54,107 nt of DNA from an uncultured Ellagibacter sp. (GTDB lineage: Bacteria; Actinomycetota; Coriobacteriia; Coriobacteriales; Eggerthellaceae), in the NCBI GenBank assembly GCA_934663775.1, contig CAKUKU010000012.1, positions 1 through 54,107 of the forward strand, read 5' to 3'. Each line of letters opens with the position of its first letter. The first letter of the stretch is position 1. This document shows, piece after piece, positions 8,824-17,879 of this stretch. The notes beneath the pieces were generated by a model. It ran no database searches. It was not told the DNA's origin and was given only the letters and a program-made list of their open reading frames with translations. A program made the position numbers and the translations under genes.

Positions 8824-8832
8824 TGCTACAAT
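8824..8832 (+). promoter_or_regulatory. Extended -10 promoter of the L,D-transpeptidase
   Basis: TGCTACAAT at 8824-8832, 42 bp before the start codon and identical to the box at 6528-6536. No clear -35 box. Confidence 0.5.
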
Positions 8833-8873
8833 GAGCCGGATATAAGAAGCAAGCTGAACCGGATGAATCAGGA

Positions 8874-10511
8874 ATGACCAAACGTAACGAGCAACCCGCT
8901 CCTTCCCACGGAAAACATGCAGCTCACACTAAGAAGACCCCTAGCGAGCCGCCTCGCGTCGCGCCCTCGCACGGGAAGACGCAGGTGGTTCCCCCTGTGG
9001 TTCCTGCGGGCATGAGGGCCTCTGATGCTCCGAGTGCGCATGGCGCGAACGAGTTTGCTCCCGAAACGGTCGACGTGCCGGCCCCTTCTGGCAAGCATCG
9101 CGCCGGCCGCATCGCGGGAATCGTTCTCGGCGTCGTCTTCGGAGTCCTGCTCGTCGTCTACCTTGTGGGAGTTGCCGTCTTCTCGGGCCATTTCTGGCCG
9201 AAGGCGACGATCGGCTCTTCCGACATCTCCTTCCAAACACCCGACGAGGTCGCTTCGGTTCTTGAGCAGGGAATCGACGACTATTCGCTGCGCGTCTATG
9301 GCGACGGTTTGGATGTGACGCTTTCCGCAGACGAAGCGGGCGTGCGGTTCAATGCAGAGCAGATTGTGAGCGACATGTTCGCGCAGGCGAATGAATGGGC
9401 CTGGCCTGTCGAGGTGTTCCGTGAGCACGATGAGACCGAAAGCCTTGTCGCTACCCTCGACAAGTCCGGCGTTGCCGACAAGCTCCATCAGGCGATCGAT
9501 GCGGCGAATGAGAACACGGAAGCTCCCGTGAACGCCACGGTGGTGTTCGACGAGGACGCGAAGATGTTCAAGATCGTGAAGGAGAAGTACGGCACGCAGA
9601 TCAACACCGACGTGGTGATGCAGGACGTGGAGCGGGCCGTCGCCACGCTCGAGAGCGAGGTCGAACTCGACGAGCGTGCGCTCTCGCAGCCAACGATCTT
9701 CTCGGACGACCAGCGCGTGATCGACGCGGCGTCGCAGGCGAATAGTATGATTCTTGCGAACGTGCAGCTTACGATGGCGGGGAAAAGCGCCCTTGTGTTC
9801 GATGCGTCAGTTATCGGTCCCTGCATCTCGATTGGGGAGGATTGCTCGGTCTCGCTGAACGAGGATGCGCTCGGTGCCTGGGCCGACGAGGTCGCCTCGG
9901 CTTACACGACGGTCGGTTCCACACGCTCCTACACGCGCGCGGACGGCGCGCAGTTCAGCGTATCGGGCGGTTCGTATGGCTGGAAGGTCGACCGCGACGC
10001 GCTCTTCGATTGGGCGAAGGCGGCGATTGAGGCCGACCAGACGGGCGAGGCTGACTTGCCGTGCAGCCAGACCGCGAACGCATGGAACGGGGTCGGCGGT
10101 CGCGATTGGGGCGCTCGCTACATCGATATCGACCTGTCGGCGCAACATGCGCGCCTCTTCGACGAGAACGGCGAGGTCATCTGGGAATCCGATATCGTGA
10201 GCGGCAAGCCGCGCGGCGGTTCGGGAAGCCTTACGCCCACGGGCGTGTACGTCATCAACTCGAATTCGGGCGGGTCGACGCTCGAGGGCACCAACGATGA
10301 CGGCTCGAAGTACAAGACGCCTGTCACCTACTGGATGCCCTTCGTCGGGAACCTGATTGGCCTGCATGATGCTAGCTGGCAATATGCGTTCGGTGGCACA
10401 CGGTATCGGGATGGCGCGGGGTCGCATGGGTGCGTGAACCTCCCGACGAGCAAGGCAGCTGAGCTACATCAGCTTTGCTCCGTGGGCGACGTGGTGGTGT
10501 CGCACTGGTAA
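8874..10511 (+). CDS. L,D-transpeptidase with peptidoglycan-binding domains
   Basis: Membrane-anchored peptidoglycan cross-linking enzyme. A hydrophilic Pro/His-rich cytosolic head (1-75) is followed by one transmembrane segment (about 80-103), then an extracytoplasmic region with two PG_binding_4-like stretches (about 110-390), then a C-terminal YkuD domain. The active-site motif SHGCVNLP puts the catalytic cysteine near residue 520, with the upstream histidine in GLHDASW. L,D-transpeptidases make 3-3 cross-links and resist most penicillins. The 545-aa length fits this class. The start has AGGA immediately upstream, a tight spacing. A strong terminator follows. Confidence 0.92.
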   Translation: MTKRNEQPAPSHGKHAAHTKKTPSEPPRVAPSHGKTQVVPPVVPAGMRASDAPSAHGANEFAPETVDVPAPSGKHRAGRIAGIVLGVVFGVLLVVYLVGVAVFSGHFWPKATIGSSDISFQTPDEVASVLEQGIDDYSLRVYGDGLDVTLSADEAGVRFNAEQIVSDMFAQANEWAWPVEVFREHDETESLVATLDKSGVADKLHQAIDAANENTEAPVNATVVFDEDAKMFKIVKEKYGTQINTDVVMQDVERAVATLESEVELDERALSQPTIFSDDQRVIDAASQANSMILANVQLTMAGKSALVFDASVIGPCISIGEDCSVSLNEDALGAWADEVASAYTTVGSTRSYTRADGAQFSVSGGSYGWKVDRDALFDWAKAAIEADQTGEADLPCSQTANAWNGVGGRDWGARYIDIDLSAQHARLFDENGEVIWESDIVSGKPRGGSGSLTPTGVYVINSNSGGSTLEGTNDDGSKYKTPVTYWMPFVGNLIGLHDASWQYAFGGTRYRDGAGSHGCVNLPTSKAAELHQLCSVGDVVVSHW

Positions 10512-10519
10512 GAAGAAGA

Positions 10520-10563
10520 GAGCCTGCCTGCGCAGTTCGGTCGATGCGCGGGCAGGCTCTTTT
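10520..10563. terminator. Strong terminator between convergent genes
   Basis: A 15-pair stem GAGCCTGCC...GGCAGGCTC (10520-10534 with 10545-10559, one T-G pair) followed by TTTT. On the other strand the stem is followed by a T/C-rich tract, so it may also stop ybaK transcripts. Confidence 0.88.
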
Positions 10564-10595
10564 CGTTTGCTGTGGGTTTTGCCAGCACGATGAGG

Positions 10596-11081
10596 CTAGC
10601 TTACCGTGATGTCGGCGTAGCGAAGCGGGATGACCTTCTCGAGGTCGCTCGGAGCAAGCTCGACCTGGCATCCGATCCGTCCGCCCGAGAACATGATCGT
10701 GTCGAAGAGCTGTGCCGTTTCGTCGATGGTGGTTGTGAACAGCTTCTTCATCCCGACGGGGGAGCATCCCCCGTGCACGTAGCCGGTCAGCGGCAAAAGC
10801 TCCTTCGCTTTCAGCATGCTTATCGCCTTCTCGCCGACGGCGGCGGCTGCCTTTTTCAGGTCGAGCTCCTCGGCGACGGGCACCATGAACACGTAGTGCT
10901 CACCCGACTTCGCCACGGTGACGAGCGTCTTGAACGTCTGGCTGGGTTCCTGCCCGAGCAGGCTCGCCACTTCAACGCCTGAAAGCGCCTGCTCGCAGGG
11001 GAAGATGTGGCTTTCGTAGGGCACGCCGGCGCGCTCGATCTCGCGCATGGCGTTCGTTTTTGCTTCCTTGTGCTTCGACAC
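10596..11081 (-). CDS. ybaK: Cys-tRNA(Pro)/Cys-tRNA(Cys) deacylase YbaK
   Basis: Trans-editing enzyme that hydrolyses mischarged Cys-tRNA-Pro. The 161-aa protein has the YbaK/ProRS INS-domain pattern: TFKTLVTVAKSGEHYVFMVP, then the GYVHGGCSPVGMKK loop and the GGRIGCQVELAPSDL strand. I chose the GTG at 11081 because GAAGGGA lies upstream at good spacing; an in-frame TTG at 11123 would add 14 unlikely residues. It is a single gene, convergent with the transpeptidase and divergent from the ABC exporter. Confidence 0.92.
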   Translation of the reverse strand: MSKHKEAKTNAMREIERAGVPYESHIFPCEQALSGVEVASLLGQEPSQTFKTLVTVAKSGEHYVFMVPVAEELDLKKAAAAVGEKAISMLKAKELLPLTGYVHGGCSPVGMKKLFTTTIDETAQLFDTIMFSGGRIGCQVELAPSDLEKVIPLRYADITVS

Positions 11082-11342
11082 GTGCGTCCCTTCTCGCGTT
11101 TTCGGCTTGGAAGGGTAGCACAACTTCGTGGAGGATTTCTCGCGGGCGCCGGCGAAGCCGCCCTTGTCGGTCGCTCGGATCGCCGCCCGCGAAATCTCCC
11201 GGTTGCGCGTTTCGGCAGTTTGCTCGGGTGCACTGTGGGATTCTGTGGAAAATGATGAAGCGTGGGAAACGATTGGGCAACGGCGAGCGCTCTAGCGGTA
11301 GCATAAGGCGCTTCACATTCTCGAAAGAAAGAAACCAACCGC

Positions 11343-13505
11343 ATGCGAATCATCAGCTATTTCAAGCATTCGAAGGCGGCACTTGCGCTCGTCGTGTGCC
11401 TGCTCGTCGTGCAGGCGTTCACCGACCTGTCGCTTCCTCGCCTGACCTCCGACATCGTCGACGTCGGCATCCAACAGTCGGGCATCGAGCATGCCGCGGT
11501 CGACGAGATGCGCCAGAGCACCTACGACGCCGTGCGCATGATGCTCTCCGACGACGACGAGGCGCTCTTCGACGAGTGCTACGAGCCTGCGTCTGCGGGC
11601 ACGTACCGTTTGACCGATGCGGGCGAAAAGCGCATCGACGAGGTCGACGACATGATCGCCTTGCCGCTCGTCGTCGTGGAGAACGCGTCGTCTGTGGAAG
11701 GCTTCGACCTCGGCGCCGCCGTTGTCGCGTATCAGGCGGGCATGGTCACGAAAGACCAGGTGCAATCCGCCCTTTCTGCCGTCACCGACAAGTTCGGCGA
11801 GAACAGCGACACGATCATCCGCCAACAGGGCATCGCCGCCGCCAAGGCCGAATACGAGGCGCTCGGCTACGACGTGTCCGCGATCCAGACGTCGTATCTC
11901 ATTCGAACGGGCGCTCAAATGCTCGGGCTTGCGGCGCTCGGCATGGCGGTCGCCATCCTCGTCGGGTTCCTCTCGTCGCGGACTGCGGCGAAAATCGGCT
12001 ATATCCTGCGTTCGAAGCTGTTCGCCCGCGTCGTCTCCTTCACGGAAGCCGACATCAACCGCTTCTCCGCCGCATCGCTCATCACGCGCGGCACGAACGA
12101 CATCCAGCTCATCCAAAACGTCGCCGTCATGCTCCAGCGCATGGTGCTCTACGCGCCGATCTTGGGCCTCGGCGGCGTCATCATGATGATGCAGACCAAC
12201 GTCTCGATGGCATGGATCATCGTCGTCGCGGTTGCTGCCGTGCTCGTGCTGGTCATCGTCCTGTTCACGGCGGCGATGCCGAAGTTCAAGGTCATGCAGA
12301 AGCTCATCGACCGCGTGAACCTCGTCGCCCGCGAGATGCTCACGGGCCTGCCCGTCGTTCGCGCGTTCGGGCGCGAGGCGAGCGAGGAGGCGCGCTTCAA
12401 CGAGGCGAGCGAGCGCCTCATGAAGACTCAGCTGTTCACCAACCGCGTGATGACGTTCATGATGCCGTGCATGATGCTCATCATGAACTGCGTCTCGGTC
12501 GCGATCGTGTGGTTCGGCGGCATCCGAGTCGATGAGGGCGCGCTTCAAACGGGCGACCTCATCGCGTTCATCACCTACGCCATGGTGATCATCATGGGCT
12601 TTCTCATGATCGGCATGATCTCGATCATGCTTCCCCGCGCGAACGTGGCGGCCGAGCGCGTCGACGAGGTCATAGAGTGCGAGCCGACGGTCGTCGATCC
12701 CACATGCCCGCGCGACGCCGAGCTTTCGGCGAGCGCATGCGGCGAGGGCGCCACGATCGAGTTCGAGGACGTCACGTTCTCCTACAAAGATGCGTCGGTG
12801 CCCGCGCTCGAGCACATCACGTTTCGCGCCGATCCGGGCAAGACGACGGCCATCATCGGAGCCACGGGCTCGGGCAAGTCGACCATCGCCAAGCTCATGA
12901 TGCGATTCTATGATGTGACCGAAGGTTCTGTGCGCATCGACGGCATCGATGTGCGCGAGCTTTCCCAGCACGCGCTGCGCGCGCAGATGGGGTACGTGCC
13001 CCAGAAGGCGTTTCTGTTCTCGGGTACCGTCGAGAGCAACGTCGCCTACTCCGATGGGGAAATGGACGCCTCGCGCGTCGAGCGCGCCTTGGATATCGCG
13101 CAGGCGTCCGACTTCGTGGGCGAGATGGAAGAAGGTGCATCTTCGCCGATCTCGCAGGGCGGCACGAACGTCTCGGGTGGCCAGCGGCAGCGCTTGGCCA
13201 TTGCCCGCGCGCTCGCCGTTCCCGCGCGCGCCTACATCTTCGACGACTCGTTCTCAGCGCTCGATTACAAGACCGATGCTGCCTTGCGCGCCGAGCTTTC
13301 CGGGAAGCTCTCGGGTGCTACGGTCGTCATCGTCGCGCAGCGCATCTCCACGATCATGCACGCTGACGAGATCGTCGTGCTCGACGAGGGCCGTATCTGC
13401 GGTTTGGGCACGCACAAGCAGCTGATGGACGCCTGCGAGGAATATCGCGAGATCGCGCTTTCTCAGCTGTCGGAAGAGGAGTTGAAGGGGGGTGATGCGC
13501 AATGA
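11343..13505 (+). CDS. ABC exporter half-transporter, degenerate-site subunit
   Basis: 720-aa fused permease-ATPase. TM1 is at 12-30 and TM2 at 190-212; between them lies an unusually long charged extracytoplasmic stretch of about 150 residues. The ATPase has Walker A GATGSGKST at about 506, signature VSGGQRQ, and Walker B YIFDDSFSALD at about 631. The catalytic glutamate after Walker B is aspartate, typical of the degenerate half of heterodimeric exporters (LmrC/BmrC style). It overlaps the next gene by ATGA, so the two form one translation-coupled pair. Substrate is unknown; multidrug or peptide/lipid export is likely. Confidence 0.88.
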   Translation: MRIISYFKHSKAALALVVCLLVVQAFTDLSLPRLTSDIVDVGIQQSGIEHAAVDEMRQSTYDAVRMMLSDDDEALFDECYEPASAGTYRLTDAGEKRIDEVDDMIALPLVVVENASSVEGFDLGAAVVAYQAGMVTKDQVQSALSAVTDKFGENSDTIIRQQGIAAAKAEYEALGYDVSAIQTSYLIRTGAQMLGLAALGMAVAILVGFLSSRTAAKIGYILRSKLFARVVSFTEADINRFSAASLITRGTNDIQLIQNVAVMLQRMVLYAPILGLGGVIMMMQTNVSMAWIIVVAVAAVLVLVIVLFTAAMPKFKVMQKLIDRVNLVAREMLTGLPVVRAFGREASEEARFNEASERLMKTQLFTNRVMTFMMPCMMLIMNCVSVAIVWFGGIRVDEGALQTGDLIAFITYAMVIIMGFLMIGMISIMLPRANVAAERVDEVIECEPTVVDPTCPRDAELSASACGEGATIEFEDVTFSYKDASVPALEHITFRADPGKTTAIIGATGSGKSTIAKLMMRFYDVTEGSVRIDGIDVRELSQHALRAQMGYVPQKAFLFSGTVESNVAYSDGEMDASRVERALDIAQASDFVGEMEEGASSPISQGGTNVSGGQRQRLAIARALAVPARAYIFDDSFSALDYKTDAALRAELSGKLSGATVVIVAQRISTIMHADEIVVLDEGRICGLGTHKQLMDACEEYREIALSQLSEEELKGGDAQ

Positions 13506-15370
13506 GCAACATGGAATCCAAGAACGGCCCGATCGCGGCCCGCGCGAAGAGACGCCAACCAGCTCACGGCCCGATGGGCGCCATGATGCCCGGTGAGAAG
13601 GCCAAGGACTTCAAGGGCACGATGAAGAAGCTGCTTTCGTTCATGGGGCGCTTCAAGGTGCAGATCGTCGTGGTGCTCCTGTTCGCCATCGGCTCGACCG
13701 TGTTCAGCATCGTGGGCCCGAAGGTGCTCTCCGAGGCGACCACCGTGCTCTTCAACGGCATCGTCGCCAAGATCGGCGGCGAGGGCGGCATCGACTTCGA
13801 CCGCATCGCTCAGATACTCCTGTTCACGCTGGGGCTCTACCTGATGTCGGCCGCCTGCTCGTTCGTGCAGGGCTGGATCATGAGCTCGGTTTCGCAGCGT
13901 ACGTGCTACGAGATGCGCCGCCAGATCTCGGAGAAGATCGACCGCATGCTGTTCGGCTACTTCGACAACGCGAACACGGGCGATGTGCTCTCGCGCATCA
14001 CCAATGACGTCGACACGCTCGGGCAGAGCTTGAACCAGGGCGTGACCCAGCTCATCACCTCCGTCGTCACGGTCGTGGGCGTGCTCATCATGATGCTCTT
14101 GATCAACCCGCTCATGACGCTCATCACGCTGTTCATCGTGCCGGTATCGATCGTGCTCGTCAAGGTGGTCGTGGGGCGCTCCCAGCGCTACTTCCGCGAG
14201 CAGCAAAGCGCCCTCGGCATGATCAACGGCCAGGTGGAAGAGACATTTTCGGGACATACAGTCGTGCGCGCCTTCGGGCAGGAGGAGCGCACGCTCGAGG
14301 CGTTCAACGATACCAACGAGCATTTGCGCGACGTCGGCTGGAAGGCGCAGTTCGTCTCCGGAATCATGCAGCCGATCATGAACTTCGTCGGCAACGTGGG
14401 ATACGTCGCCGTCGCGCTCACAGGCTCGCTGTTCGCTGTCCAGGGCATCATCACGGTGGGCGATATCCAGGCGTTCATCCAGTACGTGAAGAACTTCACG
14501 CAGCCGATCACCCAGCTCGCCCAGGTGAGCAACGTGCTCCAACAGCTCGCCGCTGCCGCCGAGCGAATCTTCGAATTCTTAGGCGAAGAGGAGCTTCCTG
14601 TAGAGACCCCCAAGGCTACGACGGATAACCTTGCATGCAACGTGGAGTTCGACCACGTGCGCTTCGGCTATGCCCCCGACAAAATCGTCATCGACGACTT
14701 CTCCGCGAAGGTGATCGAGGGGCAGACCGTCGCAATCGTGGGCCCGACGGGCGCCGGCAAGACGACGATGGTGAAGCTGCTCATGCGCTTCTACGACGTC
14801 GACGGCGGCGCCATCCGCATCGACGGCGTCGACGTGCGCGACCTCGCGCGCGCAGACGTGCGCTCGCTTTTCGGCATGGTGCTGCAGGATACGTGGCTGT
14901 TCAGCGGCACGATTCGCGAGAACATCCGCTACGGCAAGCTCGACGCGACCGACGAGGAAGTGGAGGCGGCAGCCCGCGCGGGATGCGCGCATCACTTCAT
15001 CTCCACCCTACCCGGGGGCTATGATTTCGTGATCAACGAGGATGCGAGCAATGTAAGCCAAGGTCAGCGTCAGCTTTTGACGATTGCGCGCGCAATCTTG
15101 GCGAACAAGCGGATGCTTATCTTGGACGAAGCGACGAGCTCGGTCGACACGCGCACCGAGGAGCGCATCCAGCGCGCCATGGACAACCTCATGGAGGGCC
15201 GCACGTCGTTCGTCATCGCACATCGCCTCTCCACGATTCGTTCGGCTGATCTGATCTTGGTCATGCAGCATGGCGACATCGTCGAGCAGGGCACGCATGA
15301 TGAGCTGCTCGCTTGCGGTGGCTTTTATGCGGAACTCTACAATTCGCAGTTCGACGAGGAAGAAGAGTAA
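13502..15370 (+). CDS. ABC exporter half-transporter, catalytic-site subunit
   Basis: 622 aa, partner of the preceding gene. Six membrane segments, then an ATPase with Walker A GPTGAGKTT at about 414 and Walker B LILDEATSS at about 539, with the normal catalytic glutamate. Its signature motif is VSQGQRQ, not SGGQ. This is the expected complement: its noncanonical signature faces the Asp-bearing Walker B of the first subunit, leaving one canonical and one degenerate ATP site. The N terminus has a basic, Gly/Met-rich cytosolic extension of about 45 residues. The ATG overlaps the upstream TGA. Confidence 0.9.
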   Translation: MSNMESKNGPIAARAKRRQPAHGPMGAMMPGEKAKDFKGTMKKLLSFMGRFKVQIVVVLLFAIGSTVFSIVGPKVLSEATTVLFNGIVAKIGGEGGIDFDRIAQILLFTLGLYLMSAACSFVQGWIMSSVSQRTCYEMRRQISEKIDRMLFGYFDNANTGDVLSRITNDVDTLGQSLNQGVTQLITSVVTVVGVLIMMLLINPLMTLITLFIVPVSIVLVKVVVGRSQRYFREQQSALGMINGQVEETFSGHTVVRAFGQEERTLEAFNDTNEHLRDVGWKAQFVSGIMQPIMNFVGNVGYVAVALTGSLFAVQGIITVGDIQAFIQYVKNFTQPITQLAQVSNVLQQLAAAAERIFEFLGEEELPVETPKATTDNLACNVEFDHVRFGYAPDKIVIDDFSAKVIEGQTVAIVGPTGAGKTTMVKLLMRFYDVDGGAIRIDGVDVRDLARADVRSLFGMVLQDTWLFSGTIRENIRYGKLDATDEEVEAAARAGCAHHFISTLPGGYDFVINEDASNVSQGQRQLLTIARAILANKRMLILDEATSSVDTRTEERIQRAMDNLMEGRTSFVIAHRLSTIRSADLILVMQHGDIVEQGTHDELLACGGFYAELYNSQFDEEEE

Positions 15371-15380
15371 TATCCTTTGC

Positions 15381-15406
15381 AAGGGCGCCTGTTCGGGCGC
15401 TCTTGT
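15381..15406 (+). terminator. Weak terminator after the ABC pair
   Basis: AAGGGCGCC pairs with the following GGCGCTCTT around TGTTC, ending in TCTTGT. The U-tract is poor, so read-through into the HAD gene is possible. Confidence 0.45.
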
Positions 15407-15435
15407 ATGCAAGATGGTTGATTCGGTGGAGTGTC

Positions 15436-16182
15436 GTGGAAGATCTCGCAGGTACATCACAGGTTGCGGCGCCGGCGGGGCATGAGCCCGTCGCATCGTC
15501 GTTTGCCCAGGTCGACGGCTTGGTTCATATCGCCGCGTTCGATTTCGACGGGACGTGCATCTCGGGCAATTCCCCCGTGCTTTTGGTTCGTCGCCTAATG
15601 AAACTTGGTCGCCTCGAGAAAAGCGTGCTCGCGCGCATCTTGCTATGGGGAATCGCCTACAAGCTGCGCCTCCCGCAAAACGAGAGCTGGGTGCGCGGGC
15701 TTGTGTTCCGCGCGTTTGCGGGCGAGCCCACGGCAGAGGTCGATAGGTTCCTGCGCGATTTCTACGATGAAGACGTCGCGCGCCTGTTCAGGGAAAAGGC
15801 CGATGAGGAGCTCGCGCGTCATCGCGAAGAGGGCCGCGTCGTCGTGCTCGTCTCGGCGACCTTCGAGCCCATCGTCGTGCGCGCGATGGAATCGCATCCG
15901 ATTGACTTTCAGATCTCGACGCGCATGCGCACCTCGTCGGACGGAACCTACACGTGCGAGGTCGAGGGCCTTCCCGTCGAGGGCGACCAAAAGATCGTGC
16001 GCTTGCGCGAGTTCGCCGATGAGCGCTTCGGCGAGGGGCGTTGGACGCTCGACGCCGCCTACGGCGACCATCATTCGGATCGCACGCTTCTCGACGCTGC
16101 GGCGACCCCCGTCGCTGTCACGCCCGATCGCCCACTTTCGCGAACGGCGAAAAGCCAGGGTTGGCGCATCGTCGAGTGGTAA
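15436..16182 (+). CDS. HAD-superfamily subfamily IB hydrolase
   Basis: 248-aa cytosolic phosphatase-like protein. HAD motif I is AFDFDGTCISGN (nucleophile and acid aspartates), motif II falls in VVVLVSATFEPIV, and motif III/IV in GDQKIVRL and AYGDHHSDRTLL. This layout is that of the SerB/CicA-like IB group, whose members act on phosphoserine or phospholipid-type substrates. The GTG at 15436 has GGTGGAG a few bases upstream and gives a normal N terminus; the open frame continues upstream to 15313 without a ribosome site. Substrate is undetermined. Confidence 0.82.
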   Translation: MEDLAGTSQVAAPAGHEPVASSFAQVDGLVHIAAFDFDGTCISGNSPVLLVRRLMKLGRLEKSVLARILLWGIAYKLRLPQNESWVRGLVFRAFAGEPTAEVDRFLRDFYDEDVARLFREKADEELARHREEGRVVVLVSATFEPIVVRAMESHPIDFQISTRMRTSSDGTYTCEVEGLPVEGDQKIVRLREFADERFGEGRWTLDAAYGDHHSDRTLLDAAATPVAVTPDRPLSRTAKSQGWRIVEW

Positions 16183-16347
16183 GCACGCGCCCGCGTTCCG
16201 CATCGTCTCGGCGGTGCTTGTAAAGAATCGCGAGAATGCTTGCCGCAAGAGGGAATTTTCCCTGTACGTAGTCTACAATCGAAAGTTAAACATAGAAGAA
16301 CTGCAACGCACCGAGGTGCGTCAGCGTGCACGATTGGAGGTGGGTCC

Positions 16348-17865
16348 ATGCTGGAGAACGCCGATAGGCAGAACTTCGGAGAAGGCTTTGACGGCAGAGA
16401 CGTCGATTACCTGTGCCGCGCGAAAGACGCGTGCGAGAGGGGCGACGCCGTGCTCGGCATGCATCTGTATCTGACCGCCTTCGAAAAGGCGGTGGGAGCC
16501 GCCGGCGAGCCGAGTCCCGAGGCGATCGATGCGCTGAAGAAGGCATGGAATTTGGCTTGCGACCTCAAGGAACGGTCTCTCGCCGAGTATATCTTCGGCA
16601 AGCTCGACCCGTATCTGAGCGCGGGGGAGTCCGTCGAGTGCTCGGCGCGCCTGCAAAAGCTCGCAATCGACAAGCTCGAGGAGTTCGGGCTCTCGAAAGA
16701 CGAGCTTCAGGACATGGCGGAGATGATTTCGAAGGATCTCCTCGGCTCTGACGCGAGGGTGCTCAAGGTCGAGCACTTGGGGGACTTCACCCCCGAGGAC
16801 TTTTCGTCTATCGCGTCGGGAAAGGGCGATTCCGCGAAGGGCTCAGTCGAGGGCGAGACGAATCCTTCCGGGCGGGGCGGCCGCTCGGGCATGTCGCCGC
16901 TCTCGAAGCTCGCGCTCGATGCGGGCGTGAAGTCTGCCGACGACGCGAAGGAGACGCTTACCTACGACGACCTGGCGGGATACGACGCCGCCGTCGCCAC
17001 CATGCGCGATTTCGGCGTCGGCATGCAGGACGACCCCGACTTCAAGTCGCTCGTGACCATGCTGAACGCGCGCCACGGGCTCGACCGTTTGCCGGTGACC
17101 GACACTTTCGTGTTTCGCTCGCCCGCGCGCGAGGATGCCGGGCGCTTCGTGCAGGCGACGATCGGCGAGCTTGAGCTTCCCGCGATGCGTATGCGCATGG
17201 AGGAGAACCTCTCCGGCATGCCAATGCTCTGCGTGATGGGCCCCGCCGGCCACATGGCGCGTCCCTCGCATGCCGACAGCGTGTTCTCCGGGCGCGGCAT
17301 CCTCGTGCTTGAGGACATCGACTTGTGGATCGCGCCGCAGATGGACGCAGGGGACGACTTCGAGGGTTTCGTGTACGCCTCGCTCTCGCGCGGCGCCCGC
17401 GAGGCGATCGACCTCATCCGCTCGGCGGTGGACAACCCCGACGTCTACGTGCTGGCCTCGGCCGCGAAGGACGCCGAGATCGACCCGTTCTTCCTGGAGC
17501 TTCTAGAGCCGCTGTCGCTTATCGACATCGAATGCCCCACGGCGGAGGAGCGCGTGGAGATCTGGATGGAAATCGCCCGCGAGCATCCGTCGATCCGCGG
17601 AGTGCGCATCGCGGATTTGGTGCGCTACTCGGTGAACATGCCGCGCTTCGACATCTACATGGCAGCGCGCGAGGCGATTGAGGAGGCCTATAAGGAAAGC
17701 CTCTTCTCCCGCCGCTACGTGCCGGTCACGCGCGACAATCTCTTCGACAAGCTCGCCGCCTACCAGCCGCTTGATTCCAAGGAGTACCATGAGCTGGAAG
17801 ACCAGGTAGTGCGCGATTTTCGCACCGACTTGGAGAACATCGACGATTTGCTTTCGGGCCAATAA
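16348..17865 (+). CDS. Degenerate AAA+-like protein
   Basis: 505 aa. Residues 1-150 are helical and TPR-like. A Gly/Ser linker follows at about 165-190, then an AAA+-like module: LTYDDLAGYDAAVATMRDFG resembles the AAA entry segment, ILVLEDIDLW at about 318 is a Walker B, and the C-terminal PRFDIYMAAREAIEEAYKE resembles an AAA lid. At the Walker A position stands GPAGHMARPS, with no GK[ST], so ATP binding or hydrolysis is doubtful. Start ATG 16348 follows GGAGGT. It is followed after 14 bp by the Rrf2 regulator and probably co-transcribed with it. A scaffold or regulatory role is inferred. Confidence 0.6.
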   Translation: MLENADRQNFGEGFDGRDVDYLCRAKDACERGDAVLGMHLYLTAFEKAVGAAGEPSPEAIDALKKAWNLACDLKERSLAEYIFGKLDPYLSAGESVECSARLQKLAIDKLEEFGLSKDELQDMAEMISKDLLGSDARVLKVEHLGDFTPEDFSSIASGKGDSAKGSVEGETNPSGRGGRSGMSPLSKLALDAGVKSADDAKETLTYDDLAGYDAAVATMRDFGVGMQDDPDFKSLVTMLNARHGLDRLPVTDTFVFRSPAREDAGRFVQATIGELELPAMRMRMEENLSGMPMLCVMGPAGHMARPSHADSVFSGRGILVLEDIDLWIAPQMDAGDDFEGFVYASLSRGAREAIDLIRSAVDNPDVYVLASAAKDAEIDPFFLELLEPLSLIDIECPTAEERVEIWMEIAREHPSIRGVRIADLVRYSVNMPRFDIYMAAREAIEEAYKESLFSRRYVPVTRDNLFDKLAAYQPLDSKEYHELEDQVVRDFRTDLENIDDLLSGQ

Positions 17866-17879
17866 GGGGGATGTAATCG

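Noticed and set aside
11313..12971. A 552-codon minus-strand open frame
   Set aside because: His/Asp/Arg-rich nonsense opposite a clear ABC transporter gene, a usual shadow in high-GC DNA.
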